This document shows, piece by piece, positions 1 through 6,404 of a DNA stretch of 35,751 nucleotides. The notes below the pieces were generated by a model. It worked only from the letters and a program-made list of their open reading frames with translations, was not told where the DNA came from and made no database searches. The position numbers were made by a program, and so were the translations under genes. Positions within the stretch are counted from its first letter, which is position 1; the number at the start of each line of letters is the position of its first letter. Source of the DNA: a virus. The stretch spans positions 1 to 35,751 of IMG/VR virus record IMGVR_UViG_3300009285_004675. The stretch is one strand, 5' to 3'.

Positions 1-1011
1 GTAGATGTGGGAAAGCCTGTCAAACAAGTGAGGGCCTGTATCACAACCTTCCTTAATCACGGCAAGCCCCTGCCGCTCTGGTTGTTCGAAGGCGGGGGAG
101 AGACGCTGGATACAGGTATGAAGGTAGCGGCCCCAATCTATCGCCGCATCTACCACACTTGGGCCTGCCACATTATCACGTAGCCAGGCGCACATCACCA
201 ATACCGTCTTTAGTATCTTCTCCGGGATACGGGCGGCCATCGTCCGGGCGAAAGGGGTGGACTTTATCTGAACCTGGGTAAACTTATTGTAGAACACAGC
301 CCATACATCACGGGCTTGTTCGTCAAGCTGAACCTCACCCTCAAAGTCCAGGATGGGAGTCCACTTAAACTCAGACCAGTCAGGCGGGGGGGGCCAATCT
401 TTTTCTTGCCGAGGGTCGCCCAACACGAATACCATACGGTTTCCAAAGCCTGCCATCAGGTCGGATGCGGTCAAGTAGGATTGGAGCCACTCAATCGTGC
501 TACCACTGAGGATGGTGAGGAAGATGTTCTCTACCACTATCGGGTCATAGCGGGTGTAGTTGCCGGCGGTGGAGGGGCAGCTATACAACTCCACTATCCG
601 GCTGAGAAGGTCGGCGGCAAAATCCTGACGCTTCTTACTCAGGAGAGCGGCCATCTCATCCAGCCATAGGAGTGCCCTCCCCCCGCCAGTCAACATAGCC
701 TGGAGGAGGCCCTGTTGGGTCGTTACATTACGGGTTGGTGGTATATCGCTAACCCCCCGCATGGACTCAATGCCGAGGGACATCGCCGTGGACTTGTGGG
801 TTATACTGCTATCGCCTACCAAGCAGGTGTAGTAGTTGGGGTATATGGGCGTGGCGTATCGGATGCTGGTGCGCCGTCCCAACAGATGACCACTCAGGGT
901 TAGGAAAGTTGCGTAGACGTAAGCATATGGGTAATTACTCACCCCTGCCACGGCATCTGCATAGCTCTCTGCGGCGGAGAACCACCCCCGCCGGGACATA
1001 TCGTAGTCCAT
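1..1011 (-). CDS. DUF3987-like replication ATPase (C-terminus outside window)
   Basis: The frame stays open for 337 codons from the ATG at 1011 to the window edge, so the C-terminus is missing. Residues 66-75 read GDSSITHKST, a P-loop-like nucleotide-binding motif with His where a Gly usually precedes the Lys. Residues 114-119 read LLWLDE, a Walker B-like strand. The order N-terminal helical region, P-loop, DE box, then a helical region with FGNRMVF near residue 200 resembles the DUF3987 helicase/primase-associated ATPases of phages and plasmids. A role in replication is inferred from the family. The start overlaps the stop of the upstream gene (TAATG), so translation is probably coupled. The P-loop family call is fairly safe; the exact family is from memory. 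Confidence 0.72.
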   Translation of the reverse strand, partial: MDYDMSRRGWFSAAESYADAVAGVSNYPYAYVYATFLTLSGHLLGRRTSIRYATPIYPNYYTCLVGDSSITHKSTAMSLGIESMRGVSDIPPTRNVTTQQGLLQAMLTGGGRALLWLDEMAALLSKKRQDFAADLLSRIVELYSCPSTAGNYTRYDPIVVENIFLTILSGSTIEWLQSYLTASDLMAGFGNRMVFVLGDPRQEKDWPPPPDWSEFKWTPILDFEGEVQLDEQARDVWAVFYNKFTQVQIKSTPFARTMAARIPEKILKTVLVMCAWLRDNVAGPSVVDAAIDWGRYLHTCIQRLSPAFEQPERQGLAVIKEGCDTGPHLFDRLSHIY

Positions 1012-1343
1012 TACTCTCCGATGTCGAGATACGGCGCTATCTCGGTAAGGGTGGGTCGCACATGCTCAAAGAATTCGTTAAATTCGGCAGGAAATAGAAC
1101 CGCCGAAATTACAAGGTATTGGTGGATTCCCACCATCGTGTCAGCGCAGTATGCGTGCTGGGCGATTCCCTCACATCCGCTCAGGCCATAGAAGATACCC
1201 AGAGCGTGCGACTTTTTAAGGTTTACGTCCTTTGTCACATCGTTGAGTTTCTGGGCGTTATTGTGGATGAAAACTTCGATTTCACCCCGTAACCACTTTG
1301 CCTTGGCCTGGATTTCCTTCAACTGGATTTCATTGATTTCCAT
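1011..1343 (-). CDS. hypothetical protein, 110 aa, helical
   Basis: I do not recognise a family. The protein is soluble and mostly helical at the N-terminus (KEIQAKAKWLRGEIE) with a second half rich in Phe and Tyr. A GGAG-type SD lies a few bases before the ATG. It is the last gene before the DUF3987-like ATPase and overlaps its start by one base (TAATG), so it may work with that ATPase; that is inference from position only. Confidence 0.7.
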   Translation of the reverse strand: MEINEIQLKEIQAKAKWLRGEIEVFIHNNAQKLNDVTKDVNLKKSHALGIFYGLSGCEGIAQHAYCADTMVGIHQYLVISAVLFPAEFNEFFEHVRPTLTEIAPYLDIGE

Positions 1344-1354
1344 GCTTCTCCTCT

Positions 1355-1519
1355 CTATAACTCTCTATATGAGAGTGTGTAGTCCCCACACTTACACTGT
1401 CGTTCGGTGTATGTCATCCGGTCTTTTATGTCACACTTAAATACCTTATGTTTGTGACCGAACAGTAGGCACCACAGCACTCTGGGGAATCGGCCTCTGA
1501 TATGATGTTCCTCAGTCAA
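1355..1519 (-). CDS. zinc-knuckle miniprotein, 54 aa
   Basis: This short frame fills what otherwise looks like a 170-base gap. It starts at a TTG (1519) that overlaps the end of the upstream gene by 8 bases and stops 11 bases before the next ATG. The protein has W-C at 16-17, then GHKHKVFKC (21-29) and RQCKCGDYTL (40-49), a Cys/His spacing typical of small phage zinc proteins. No ATG is available until codon 35, which would remove half the zinc ligands, so the TTG is favoured. The function is unknown; nucleic-acid binding is a guess from the fold class. Confidence 0.6.
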   Translation of the reverse strand: MTEEHHIRGRFPRVLWCLLFGHKHKVFKCDIKDRMTYTERQCKCGDYTLSYREL

Positions 1520-1733
1520 GGGACTTCGCTATCTCGGCGGCCTTCTCCACCGCCTTTGCGTATTCCAGGGCCATGTCGGGGGTTAGCTCCCGTTTGCTTG
1601 ACAAGTATATCTTGGAGGGTAGTAACCCATTTGTCCCCCTCCACTTTGCCACCATAATGAAGCTATCGTTGTTAAACGGGTATAGGTAATAAACCCTCTC
1701 CCCCCGCCCAAACTTTACATCCTCAATAAGCAT
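1512..1733 (-). CDS. hypothetical protein, 73 aa
   Basis: The start is set by a strong SD (GGAGGAGG) seven bases before the ATG at 1733; a longer upstream frame exists but would bury that SD. The N-terminal half is beta-rich (RGERVYYLYPF) and contains KWRG; the C-terminal 25 residues form an Ala/Glu/Lys amphipathic helix. I do not recognise the family. It overlaps the SprT-like gene by 11 bases and belongs to the same transcript. Confidence 0.7.
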   Translation of the reverse strand: MLIEDVKFGRGERVYYLYPFNNDSFIMVAKWRGTNGLLPSKIYLSSKRELTPDMALEYAKAVEKAAEIAKSLD

Positions 1734-2283
1734 TGCTAACCTCCTCCACCTTAAATTGCTCGCCACAGTAGCATGTGGGGACTCCCACAGAAATCCACTG
1801 CCGGGTGGTGCGGATGATATAGCCACACTCGCACATTAGCTTGACCATACGGGTGGTCTGCTTCTTCTGTATAGCAGACGGGTCAAGGCTGGCATGGGGG
1901 TATTGGCCAAGCTTATCTGCTATGGCATCCAGTTTCAGGGAGAGGTCATCACCGACATTACTCTTGGTAGGTTTGCCCACCATACCCACAGAGCAGAATA
2001 CCTCACGAAACTCCTTCTTGTGTCCATACTCTACCCCCACTACGGTATGGCATAATTCATGCACCAAAACAGCGATGATTGTTCCCGGCTCGTCCACCTC
2101 CGGGGATATAAAGATTTCGTGGGTCTCGTCATCGCTGGAGAGGGGACTCCAACACTGACCAGTGGCCTTGCCTTTGGGCCACCCACACGATACCCTCACC
2201 TTTTCCGGCACCTTCCCCTCAAATATCGGCCTTATGAGGTTTACCGCCTCGGTCAACCAGGACTCCCGAACGGTGTATTTCAT
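1723..2283 (-). CDS. SprT-like zinc metalloprotease
   Basis: Residues 75-79 are HELCH, an HExxH zinc site in the helix VLVHELCHTVVG, followed by GHKKEF (88-93), the placement seen in SprT/Spartan-type proteins. Residues 151-173 carry two CxC pairs (CECG and CYCG), matching the C-terminal zinc ribbon of SprT-like domains. Total length (186 aa) fits the family. Cellular Spartan proteins cleave DNA-protein crosslinks; phage versions are common but their targets are mostly unknown. The start overlaps the preceding miniprotein by ATGA. Position beside the replication ATPase fits a DNA-metabolism role, which is inference. Confidence 0.85.
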   Translation of the reverse strand: MKYTVRESWLTEAVNLIRPIFEGKVPEKVRVSCGWPKGKATGQCWSPLSSDDETHEIFISPEVDEPGTIIAVLVHELCHTVVGVEYGHKKEFREVFCSVGMVGKPTKSNVGDDLSLKLDAIADKLGQYPHASLDPSAIQKKQTTRMVKLMCECGYIIRTTRQWISVGVPTCYCGEQFKVEEVSNAY

Positions 2284-2399
2284 TCTTCCCCCTCTTCAAA
2301 ATCTTCGCACTCACAGTCCCAGGATATATGTATTGTGTGTAATGCACATCTTTTCTTATCATTGTTTACACACTCTATAAATTCACATATGACATTCAT
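2280..2399 (-). CDS. cysteine-rich miniprotein, 39 aa (DUF1540-like spacing)
   Basis: A 39-codon frame sits exactly between two neighbours with ATGA overlaps at both ends (2396-2399 and 2280-2283), strong evidence that it is translated. Cysteines at 5, 10, 18, 29 and 31 with VICEFIEC, an Asn-Asn turn, KRCALHTIHI and CECEDF resemble the small DUF1540-type cysteine proteins. That resemblance is from memory and loose. The tail is very acidic (EDFEEGEE). Metal binding is likely; function unknown. Confidence 0.65.
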   Translation of the reverse strand: MNVICEFIECVNNDKKRCALHTIHISWDCECEDFEEGEE

Positions 2400-2671
2400 A
2401 GCACTCTCGCTCCTTTCATACTGCGGTGGGCTTGACGCAACTGTTTCAACGCCAAGTCGTATTCCTCTACCGCTCCGAGGTATTCCCCCCGCAACTTACC
2501 TGCGTGGTTGTGGGAGATAGTGAACAATTGCCCTCTGGCCTTTCTTGCTACTCCGAGAGCCATTGCGTATTGCTCTCGTTTGTGTTTGAGACACTCCCAC
2601 GCCTCCTTGATACGGGTGAGGGCGAGGTCAAAGTCACCCATCGTTTTGGTGGTGGACTGGAAGGTTTTCAT
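2396..2671 (-). CDS. hypothetical helical protein, 91 aa, first gene of unit 4
   Basis: The sequence is rich in Ala, Leu, Lys, Arg and Gln with long helical stretches and several candidate heptads, so it is probably a small coiled-coil protein. No family recognised. AGGAG lies five bases before the ATG. A TTGACA/GACAAT promoter lies immediately upstream (2681-2709), so this is the first gene of a unit that ends with the DUF3987-like ATPase. Confidence 0.7.
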   Translation of the reverse strand: MKTFQSTTKTMGDFDLALTRIKEAWECLKHKREQYAMALGVARKARGQLFTISHNHAGKLRGEYLGAVEEYDLALKQLRQAHRSMKGARVL

Positions 2672-2680
2672 TACACTCCT

Positions 2681-2709
2681 ATTGTCTCATGGATTTTGGG
2701 GATTGTCAA
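2681..2709 (-). promoter_or_regulatory. sigma70-type promoter for unit 4
   Basis: On the minus strand TTGACA (2704-2709) is followed by a 17-bp spacer and GACAAT (2681-2686, 4 of 6 to consensus). The -10 ends only nine bases before the ATG at 2671, so a normal start site would give a leader of a few bases at most. Confidence 0.6.
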
Positions 2710-2719
2710 GACATGGATA

Positions 2720-2812
2720 TTCTTTTCCGGTTTTGATGGGGAAACCCCTATCTGACGATTTTCCCCCTTAGTTCTTCTCTTCCGGTTTTGGTGGTCTAAT
2801 GTTGTATCTGAC
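2720..2812. repeat. imperfect tandem repeat of about 55 bp upstream of unit 4
   Basis: TTTTCCGGTTTTGATGG (from 2723) recurs as CTCTTCCGGTTTTGGTGG about 55 bp on, and each copy is followed about 10 bases later by TATCTGAC (2749 and 2805). The two copies lie just upstream of the -35 of the unit 4 promoter. Between 2672 and 2931 I see no gene; the interval holds this repeat, the promoter and a terminator-like hairpin. Confidence 0.65.
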
Positions 2813-2900
2813 CCTTTTTTGCCCCATCATATATAGTAAAAAAAAACTATAGGACATAAATTACTGCTTTGGTGTGAGGATAACCCCATCAAAAGTAGTA

Positions 2901-2923
2901 ATAAAAGTCTCAAGAGGGAAACT
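2901..2923 (-). terminator. weak intrinsic terminator at end of unit 3
   Basis: Read on the minus strand, AGTTTC and GAGACT form a six-pair stem (one G-U) with a six-base loop, followed by TTTTATTA. It lies 9 bases after the stop of the last gene of unit 3. The stem is short, so termination may be partial. Confidence 0.45.
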
Positions 2924-2931
2924 CTGCCTGC

Positions 2932-3117
2932 TCAGTCCGGCAGAATTGCCCGTATCTCAATCTCTATTACGTGGGGTTGACCGAGCGTATCCCACACCTT
3001 CTTACTGATGTAGGGGTAGGGAAAGTCGTGGTTGCGTATGGCCTCCCCCTTCCCCGTAATAGCCACGAACCGCACCATCCTGGCCGTGAACGTATCCAAC
3101 TCGTATCTATACTTCAT
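2932..3117 (-). CDS. hypothetical protein, 61 aa
   Basis: The ATG at 3117 overlaps the upstream stop (ATGA) and has GGAGG six bases before it, so I prefer it to the longer frame starting at 3129. The protein is beta-rich with a short basic centre (ITGKGEAIRNHDF) and ends in alternating hydrophobic residues (VIEIEIRAIL). No family recognised. Last gene of unit 3, directly followed by a terminator-like hairpin. Confidence 0.68.
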   Translation of the reverse strand: MKYRYELDTFTARMVRFVAITGKGEAIRNHDFPYPYISKKVWDTLGQPHVIEIEIRAILPD

Positions 3118-3419
3118 TTCTTCCTCCACACCTTTAGCGACCAGAAACCAAACTCACCCCCTGACCAACGCACCTTGAATCGTGGGTTCCGTAATGGGAA
3201 GTGTCCCGGAGTTCTTTCGGTTTCCTCCAAACACACCCCATTCTCATTGCTTGGGTTGAATGTCGGCCCATTGATATATCCCATAAGTTTATCCCAAACC
3301 TCAATGAATCCACCCAATTCTCTCACAGTGGGTTCTACCCTCTCCCATCCATCCCCCACTATGTGGGGGCGCACCTCCCCCCGCCACACCTCTTTCTCGT
3401 TAACCATTACCTTAAACAT
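3114..3419 (-). CDS. hypothetical protein, 101 aa
   Basis: A soluble beta-rich protein with many Trp, Gly and Glu residues (for example GDGWERVEPTVREL and RWSGGEFGFWSL). I do not recognise it. An AAGGAG SD precedes the ATG, and the start overlaps the end of the zinc protein upstream while its stop overlaps the next start by ATGA, placing it firmly in the unit 3 operon. Confidence 0.68.
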   Translation of the reverse strand: MFKVMVNEKEVWRGEVRPHIVGDGWERVEPTVRELGGFIEVWDKLMGYINGPTFNPSNENGVCLEETERTPGHFPLRNPRFKVRWSGGEFGFWSLKVWRKK

Positions 3420-3591
3420 TAGACTCCTTTCTTTTCCACACCTCTAACGCCTCATCCCACATTTCGTCCATCATCCAGTCATCAAAGTCGTCAGAGCGCC
3501 CATCCATGCTCTTGGCCCTCCCCCCGCAAAGCTCACACACTCCTACACTGGGTCGTATAAGGTTCCCGCAAGCGCACAGGAATTCACTCAC
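3412..3591 (-). CDS. zinc-ribbon miniprotein with acidic tail, 59 aa
   Basis: Starts at a GTG that overlaps the upstream stop as GTGA (3588-3591) and ends inside the next start. Residues 6-22 give CAC...CELC, a CxC-x12-CxxC zinc ribbon; residues 29-46 are highly acidic (DGRSDDFDDW), followed by MDEMWDEAL. The pattern of zinc ribbon plus acidic tail suggests a protein-protein or DNA-mimic interaction, but that is speculation. It was hidden because it is one codon under a 60-residue cut-off. Confidence 0.68.
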   Translation of the reverse strand: MSEFLCACGNLIRPSVGVCELCGGRAKSMDGRSDDFDDWMMDEMWDEALEVWKRKESNV

Positions 3592-3800
3592 CGAGCCTCA
3601 CCATTGAGTCCTCTGAGAAACTCGTTCGTCCACCCACTTGCTATTGATGTCGTAAAGATTCTCCCCAAGGCATAAGCGTCATCAAGGTAGTCTTTCCACT
3701 CACCACTAATGGATTTTATCTCTTCGTTGGATGACAGGAGAGGAATGTGGATAGGCCCCTCATAATATGTTTGTTTGCAATGCTCACATGTCTTTTTCAC
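3588..3800 (-). CDS. hypothetical protein with N-terminal CxxC, 70 aa
   Basis: Starts at GTG 3800 with AAGGAGG eight bases upstream. Residues 5-8 are CEHC, a lone CxxC pair; the rest is soluble and acidic to neutral. No family recognised. The same GATAGAGTG start context occurs in the gene before it (4150), so the two probably share initiation strength. Its stop overlaps the next GTG. Confidence 0.65.
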   Translation of the reverse strand: MKKTCEHCKQTYYEGPIHIPLLSSNEEIKSISGEWKDYLDDAYALGRIFTTSIASGWTNEFLRGLNGEAR

Positions 3801-3812
3801 TCTATCCTCCTT

Positions 3813-3856
3813 ATATCTCAGATTTGTTCTCTACATATCTCAGATTTGTTCTCTAC
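3813..3856. repeat. perfect 22-bp tandem duplication
   Basis: The unit ATATCTCAGATTTGTTCTCT plus AC is present twice without any mismatch (3813-3834 and 3835-3856). It covers the 3' end of the gene at 3818-4150 and the SD-proximal spacer of the next gene. Confidence 0.95.
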
Positions 3857-4150
3857 TACCTCCTCAGCTTCCCTCATCAGAGCCACGTCGGAGTCTGAGA
3901 TTCTATATTCTATGCATTCTATTCCGCCGATGATGGAGAGTAAGCCCTTGATAATACGCTTACTCTCAGTATCACGTAGTTTATGTAGCAGGTCTTTGAG
4001 GGAATAGGTTGTTTTGTTTCCCAACCCAATTCTCTCCTTAGACATATCATAGGTGTGGATAAACGCCCCATTTGGGTATTTGGAGACATCAATCTCTATC
4101 CCCCCAATATCCTCCTCTACATATGTGGATGTTATATAGCTGTATTTCAC
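3818..4150 (-). CDS. hypothetical protein, 110 aa, C-terminus altered by duplication
   Basis: The GTG at 4150 overlaps the upstream stop as GTGA and has AAGGAT before it; a frame start at 4177 would overlap the upstream gene more and is less likely. The protein is mixed alpha/beta with IGGIEIDVSKYP and a later IIGGIECIEYRI, possibly an internal repeat of the IGGIE motif. No family recognised. The 22-bp tandem duplication adds five residues (CREQI) and a new TGA; without it the protein would stop at a TAA right after SEI. Confidence 0.68.
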   Translation of the reverse strand: MKYSYITSTYVEEDIGGIEIDVSKYPNGAFIHTYDMSKERIGLGNKTTYSLKDLLHKLRDTESKRIIKGLLSIIGGIECIEYRISDSDVALMREAEEVVENKSEICREQI

Positions 4151-4464
4151 TCTATCCTTCTTAATTTCGCTTTGCACAGGTTAACCAGGTCACGTGCTGC
4201 CTGCACTTTATCTTCATCGCTATCTGGATTTGACCACCTGTCATACGGTGCCCCGTCATCGTAACAATGACGGTAATTACCCCAATCAACTGGGCACGCA
4301 CGGCAGTGATAGCAGTCGTGGTCAACTAATGAGGCGGCGTATCCACACAGGAAACAGTCGTTCTCAACCTCCTCTTCCCATTCGGGCCACTCTCTCTTCC
4401 CACAGTGGGGGTGGTCTGCTAACCACTCCCAAAGCTGTATAGTTTTCCGTAGTGCTTTTTTCAT
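4147..4464 (-). CDS. Cys/His/Trp-rich zinc protein, 105 aa
   Basis: The ATG at 4464 overlaps the upstream stop (ATGA). The N-terminal part has LWEWLADHP and REWPEWEEE, then NDCFLCGYAA, HDCYHCRACP and a late HCYDDG with YDRW. This run of CxxC, CxxCxxC and single Cys is a layout I remember from many uncharacterised phage proteins. It probably binds one or two zinc ions. Function unknown. Confidence 0.7.
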   Translation of the reverse strand: MKKALRKTIQLWEWLADHPHCGKREWPEWEEEVENDCFLCGYAASLVDHDCYHCRACPVDWGNYRHCYDDGAPYDRWSNPDSDEDKVQAARDLVNLCKAKLRRIE

Positions 4465-4763
4465 TGTTCTCCTTTCAACCATCTGGGCAACCTCAATCCA
4501 TCAATCTTATTTGACTGGGGTATGTTTAAACAGAGTATAGGTTCTCCTTTCTTCAAGTGGGATGATGGGAACCCGTATGCCTTCGCCCGTTCTGGCGAGT
4601 CTGTCTCCAGGACGATGGTAGCATGTGCGCCCCGCTTCCACGTAAGGTCGTAGTCAAACATCGCCAGAAGAGTCGCCTGTAGCTCTGGGGGCAGGCGGCG
4701 TAGGTTATGGCGCTGTTTCCGAGTGACCCTTATAACCCTCTTCTGAATAACCCTTTTCTTCAT
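4461..4763 (-). CDS. basic hypothetical protein, 100 aa
   Basis: The first 27 residues are strongly basic (KKRVIQKRVIRVTRKQRHNL), followed by a mixed domain with TIVLETDSPERAKAYGF and a Lys/Arg-rich end. A basic head could contact nucleic acid. The ATG has GGGAG four bases upstream. No family recognised. A shorter low-confidence frame overlaps its first 59 bases. Confidence 0.68.
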   Translation of the reverse strand: MKKRVIQKRVIRVTRKQRHNLRRLPPELQATLLAMFDYDLTWKRGAHATIVLETDSPERAKAYGFPSSHLKKGEPILCLNIPQSNKIDGLRLPRWLKGEQ

Positions 4764-4839
4764 GGTTCTCCCATCCGCAATCTCTGCATTGGAACCACCT
4801 GCCCAGTATCCCTATGTAGATGTAACCACCATAAAACAT
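4705..4839 (-). CDS. possible zinc-ribbon miniprotein, 44 aa
   Basis: A 44-codon frame fills the 77-base gap between its neighbours and encodes RWFQCRDCGWENHE, a plausible zinc half-site. It has no clear SD and its last 59 bases overlap the next gene in another frame, where its sequence (EEKGYSEEGYKGH) looks low in information. It may be a true overlapping gene or the remains of one. Confidence 0.35.
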   Translation of the reverse strand: MFYGGYIYIGILGRWFQCRDCGWENHEEKGYSEEGYKGHSETAP

Positions 4840-4840
4840 A

Positions 4841-5026
4841 TCATCGTCTACATCTCACGCACAGGCCGCCCTGTGTGTAGGTGCCACATACTGGACACTT
4901 GGAGGTCTGACTATCGTAGGAACAGGCGAATGCTACCTTGTCTGCCAACCTCCTCCACCTACACTCTCCAGGTTCGTATTGGCAGTATTCTACATGCTTA
5001 CACTTATTGCATTTCAACACTGTCAT
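4841..5026 (-). CDS. multi-cysteine zinc protein, 61 aa
   Basis: Ten cysteines in 61 residues: CNKC (6-9), two single Cys near 15 and 22, one near 35, then CPVC (44-47) and CVRC (56-59). Two zinc sites are likely, the second being a rubredoxin-like CPVCG...CVRC pair. The start lies within the end of the previous gene (23-base overlap), with AGAGG immediately upstream. Function unknown. Confidence 0.65.
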   Translation of the reverse strand: MTVLKCNKCKHVEYCQYEPGECRWRRLADKVAFACSYDSQTSKCPVCGTYTQGGLCVRCRR

Positions 5027-5171
5027 CCTCTACGATGATGGTTCTGTTACCACCAAGCTGGAATTGCTCTGCGGCTTTACGGGCACGGGGGTAGTCCACA
5101 GTCTGAAAAACCTTTTGGGCTAACCACCTATCCCCCATAGCATTTTTATTGATAATGATGATGATTGTCAT
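5004..5171 (-). CDS. hypothetical protein, 55 aa
   Basis: Read from ATG 5171 this frame gives a beta strand (MTIIIIINKNA) followed by GDRWLAQKVFQ, DYPRARKAAEQF and a second strand NRTIIVEDDS. It covers what would otherwise be a 120-base gap and overlaps both neighbours. An internal ATG at codon 12 is possible but lacks an SD, while the first ATG has AAGGG at a workable distance. No family recognised. Confidence 0.6.
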   Translation of the reverse strand: MTIIIIINKNAMGDRWLAQKVFQTVDYPRARKAAEQFQLGGNRTIIVEDDSVEMQ

Positions 5172-5355
5172 TCCTCTCAACCCTTTCCCAATGTTCTTTT
5201 ATGATACGGTAGTATGCGTGTTCTGCATGACCAAAGTCTACATGAACGTCGTAGTTGGGTTTGCACCTCACACAATAGTATTCTTGTATTTTAGCATCCT
5301 TGATTGCGCTCTCAGTAGTAACCTCGTGCATCTTGGATTGAATAACCCTCCGCAC
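5146..5355 (-). CDS. hypothetical protein with CxxC, 69 aa
   Basis: The GTG at 5355 has AGGGAG eight bases upstream and is preferred to the ATG at 5331, which has no SD at a good distance. The protein carries YYCVRCK (27-33) and several His (HAEHAYY, HHHYQ at the end), possibly metal-binding. No family recognised. It overlaps a 41-codon frame upstream by 88 bases, so only one of the two may be fully functional. Confidence 0.55.
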   Translation of the reverse strand: MRRVIQSKMHEVTTESAIKDAKIQEYYCVRCKPNYDVHVDFGHAEHAYYRIIKEHWERVERNDNHHHYQ

Positions 5356-5393
5356 TTAACACACTCCCTATATCCTATATATTCGGCTTTCAT
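5268..5393 (-). CDS. possible zinc-knuckle miniprotein, 41 aa
   Basis: The ATG at 5393 overlaps the upstream stop as ATGA and has GGAG before it, the usual gene-junction signature of this operon. The product has ECVKCGG (10-16) and a basic tail (RLLLRAQSR). Its 3' two thirds overlap the next gene in another frame. It could be a complete miniprotein, or the broken front of a longer zinc ribbon whose second CxxC now lies in the next gene. Confidence 0.42.
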   Translation of the reverse strand: MKAEYIGYRECVKCGGLFNPRCTRLLLRAQSRMLKYKNTIV

Positions 5394-5584
5394 TTCTTCT
5401 CCGCCACCCACCCAAATCCAGCAAGGAATGGTCGGAATGACCACCCCTGCCTGAGTAGGGCAGCAGCGAAGCTGCTTACCCTATACTCTTCTGTGAAGGG
5501 GAGTTTAGCTCTGCCTACAAGTGATGCGTTCTTGCCGACTCGTATAACGATTTCCCCATCAGCATGGAAGCACTGGATTAACAT
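5390..5584 (-). CDS. hypothetical protein, 64 aa
   Basis: A small beta-rich protein (GEIVIRVGKNASLVG) with an aromatic C-terminal half (QGWSFRPFLAGFGW). No family recognised. Its ATG overlaps the upstream TAA (TAATG) and its stop overlaps the next ATG. Confidence 0.62.
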   Translation of the reverse strand: MLIQCFHADGEIVIRVGKNASLVGRAKLPFTEEYRVSSFAAALLRQGWSFRPFLAGFGWVAEKK

Positions 5585-5862
5585 TATACCCCCCTTGATG
5601 TTATTTTGAAACCATTAGTGACAAAGAACACCTCTTCCTCACCAAGCCGGTGCATCTCAGAGCATATCTCATTGAAGTTTATACCCTCATGCACCACCTC
5701 TACTACAAACACCGGCTCCACCTGGTTATGCCAGTGTCCCTCAGCGAAGTAGACGGTATATCCCCCAGCTTCCCTCATAATATCCGCAAGTTGGGCCGTC
5801 AACTTGTGGTATATCATGGCAGGGATATACAACCGAGTTGTGCTTACCCTGACACCTTTCAT
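5584..5862 (-). CDS. hypothetical protein, 92 aa
   Basis: The ATG at 5862 overlaps the upstream stop (ATGA) and is preferred over the longer frame from 5988, which lies inside the upstream gene. The protein looks like a compact alpha/beta domain: two helices (AMIYHKLTAQLADIMREA) and strands around GYTVYFAEGHWHN and PVFVVEVVHE. No family recognised. Confidence 0.68.
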   Translation of the reverse strand: MKGVRVSTTRLYIPAMIYHKLTAQLADIMREAGGYTVYFAEGHWHNQVEPVFVVEVVHEGINFNEICSEMHRLGEEEVFFVTNGFKITSRGV

Positions 5863-6347
5863 TTCTCCACCACCTTTCTTATCAGAGCCTTGAGGTCTAA
5901 TTCCCTCTCCGCTACTATAAACTCCATAAATGTTGCCATTGACACCGGTGATGTCACCGTCCTCTTTGCTGCCGCCCGTATATCCCACTTGACAGATTTC
6001 CCAGAGAATGCTGTCTGGGCGCAGAGTATGGCAAATTCTACCCTCTGCTTGGTAGTCACTATAGGCACGTTCACCTCACATATAGTAGTTACCGCCTTAG
6101 CCCCAAACTTCGTGCCGTGGTCAGAGTATACTTGACCCTCCACCGCTATCTCCCACATCCTTTTTCCGTAGCCAAACCTTCCGTGCATAGGATTGAAGAT
6201 TTCGGCCAGGTGGGGGTCGTCATAGAAGTGGATGAGGTCGGCAGTGCAAAACTTATGCTCTGACCCGACCGCTATGTGACGTATGCCCGGCCCCCATTGG
6301 GTGAACCCATAAGTCTGACCCTTGGGGTCGGTAAGTTTATAATACAT
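5859..6347 (-). CDS. hypothetical protein, 162 aa, first gene of unit 3 (DUF7666-like layout)
   Basis: The N-terminal half (YKLTDPKGQTYGFTQW, then C..ADLIHFYDDPHLAEIFNP and later GQVYSDHGTKFGAKAVT) has the order of motifs I associate with DUF7666-type phage proteins: a substrate-like 'what the reader sees' N-terminus, a Cys/His/Tyr patch and a later KxxAxx strand. The match is from memory and weak. AAAGGGGG lies five bases before the ATG, and the best minus-strand promoter of the window is just upstream. Confidence 0.65.
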   Translation of the reverse strand: MYYKLTDPKGQTYGFTQWGPGIRHIAVGSEHKFCTADLIHFYDDPHLAEIFNPMHGRFGYGKRMWEIAVEGQVYSDHGTKFGAKAVTTICEVNVPIVTTKQRVEFAILCAQTAFSGKSVKWDIRAAAKRTVTSPVSMATFMEFIVAERELDLKALIRKVVEK

Positions 6348-6368
6348 AAAAACCCCCTTTCTGTTTAT

Positions 6369-6397
6369 ATCATACCGTTAAACAGTCATCTTGTCAA
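6369..6397 (-). promoter_or_regulatory. strong sigma70-type promoter for unit 3
   Basis: TTGACA (6392-6397) is followed by a 17-bp spacer and TATGAT (6369-6374, 5 of 6). The leader continues with CAGAAAGGGGG before the ATG at 6347. The spacer contains GTTTAACGG, similar to the GTTTAAAC element at two other promoters. Confidence 0.8.
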
Positions 6398-6404
6398 GTC
6401 ATAT

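Noticed and set aside
316-669. 117-codon plus-strand frame
   Set aside because: It is the complement of the DUF3987-like gene, has no SD, and its protein lacks recognisable features.
1360-1376. Inverted repeat ACTCTC/GAGAGT as an operator or terminator
   Set aside because: It lies within the end of the 54-codon gene at 1355-1519 and near an SD; purine-rich SD context explains it well enough.
2832-2851. TATAGT and ACTATA around eight A as a terminator
   Set aside because: The stem is only six A/T-rich pairs and neither strand has a suitable T tract after it; a better hairpin is at 2901-2923.
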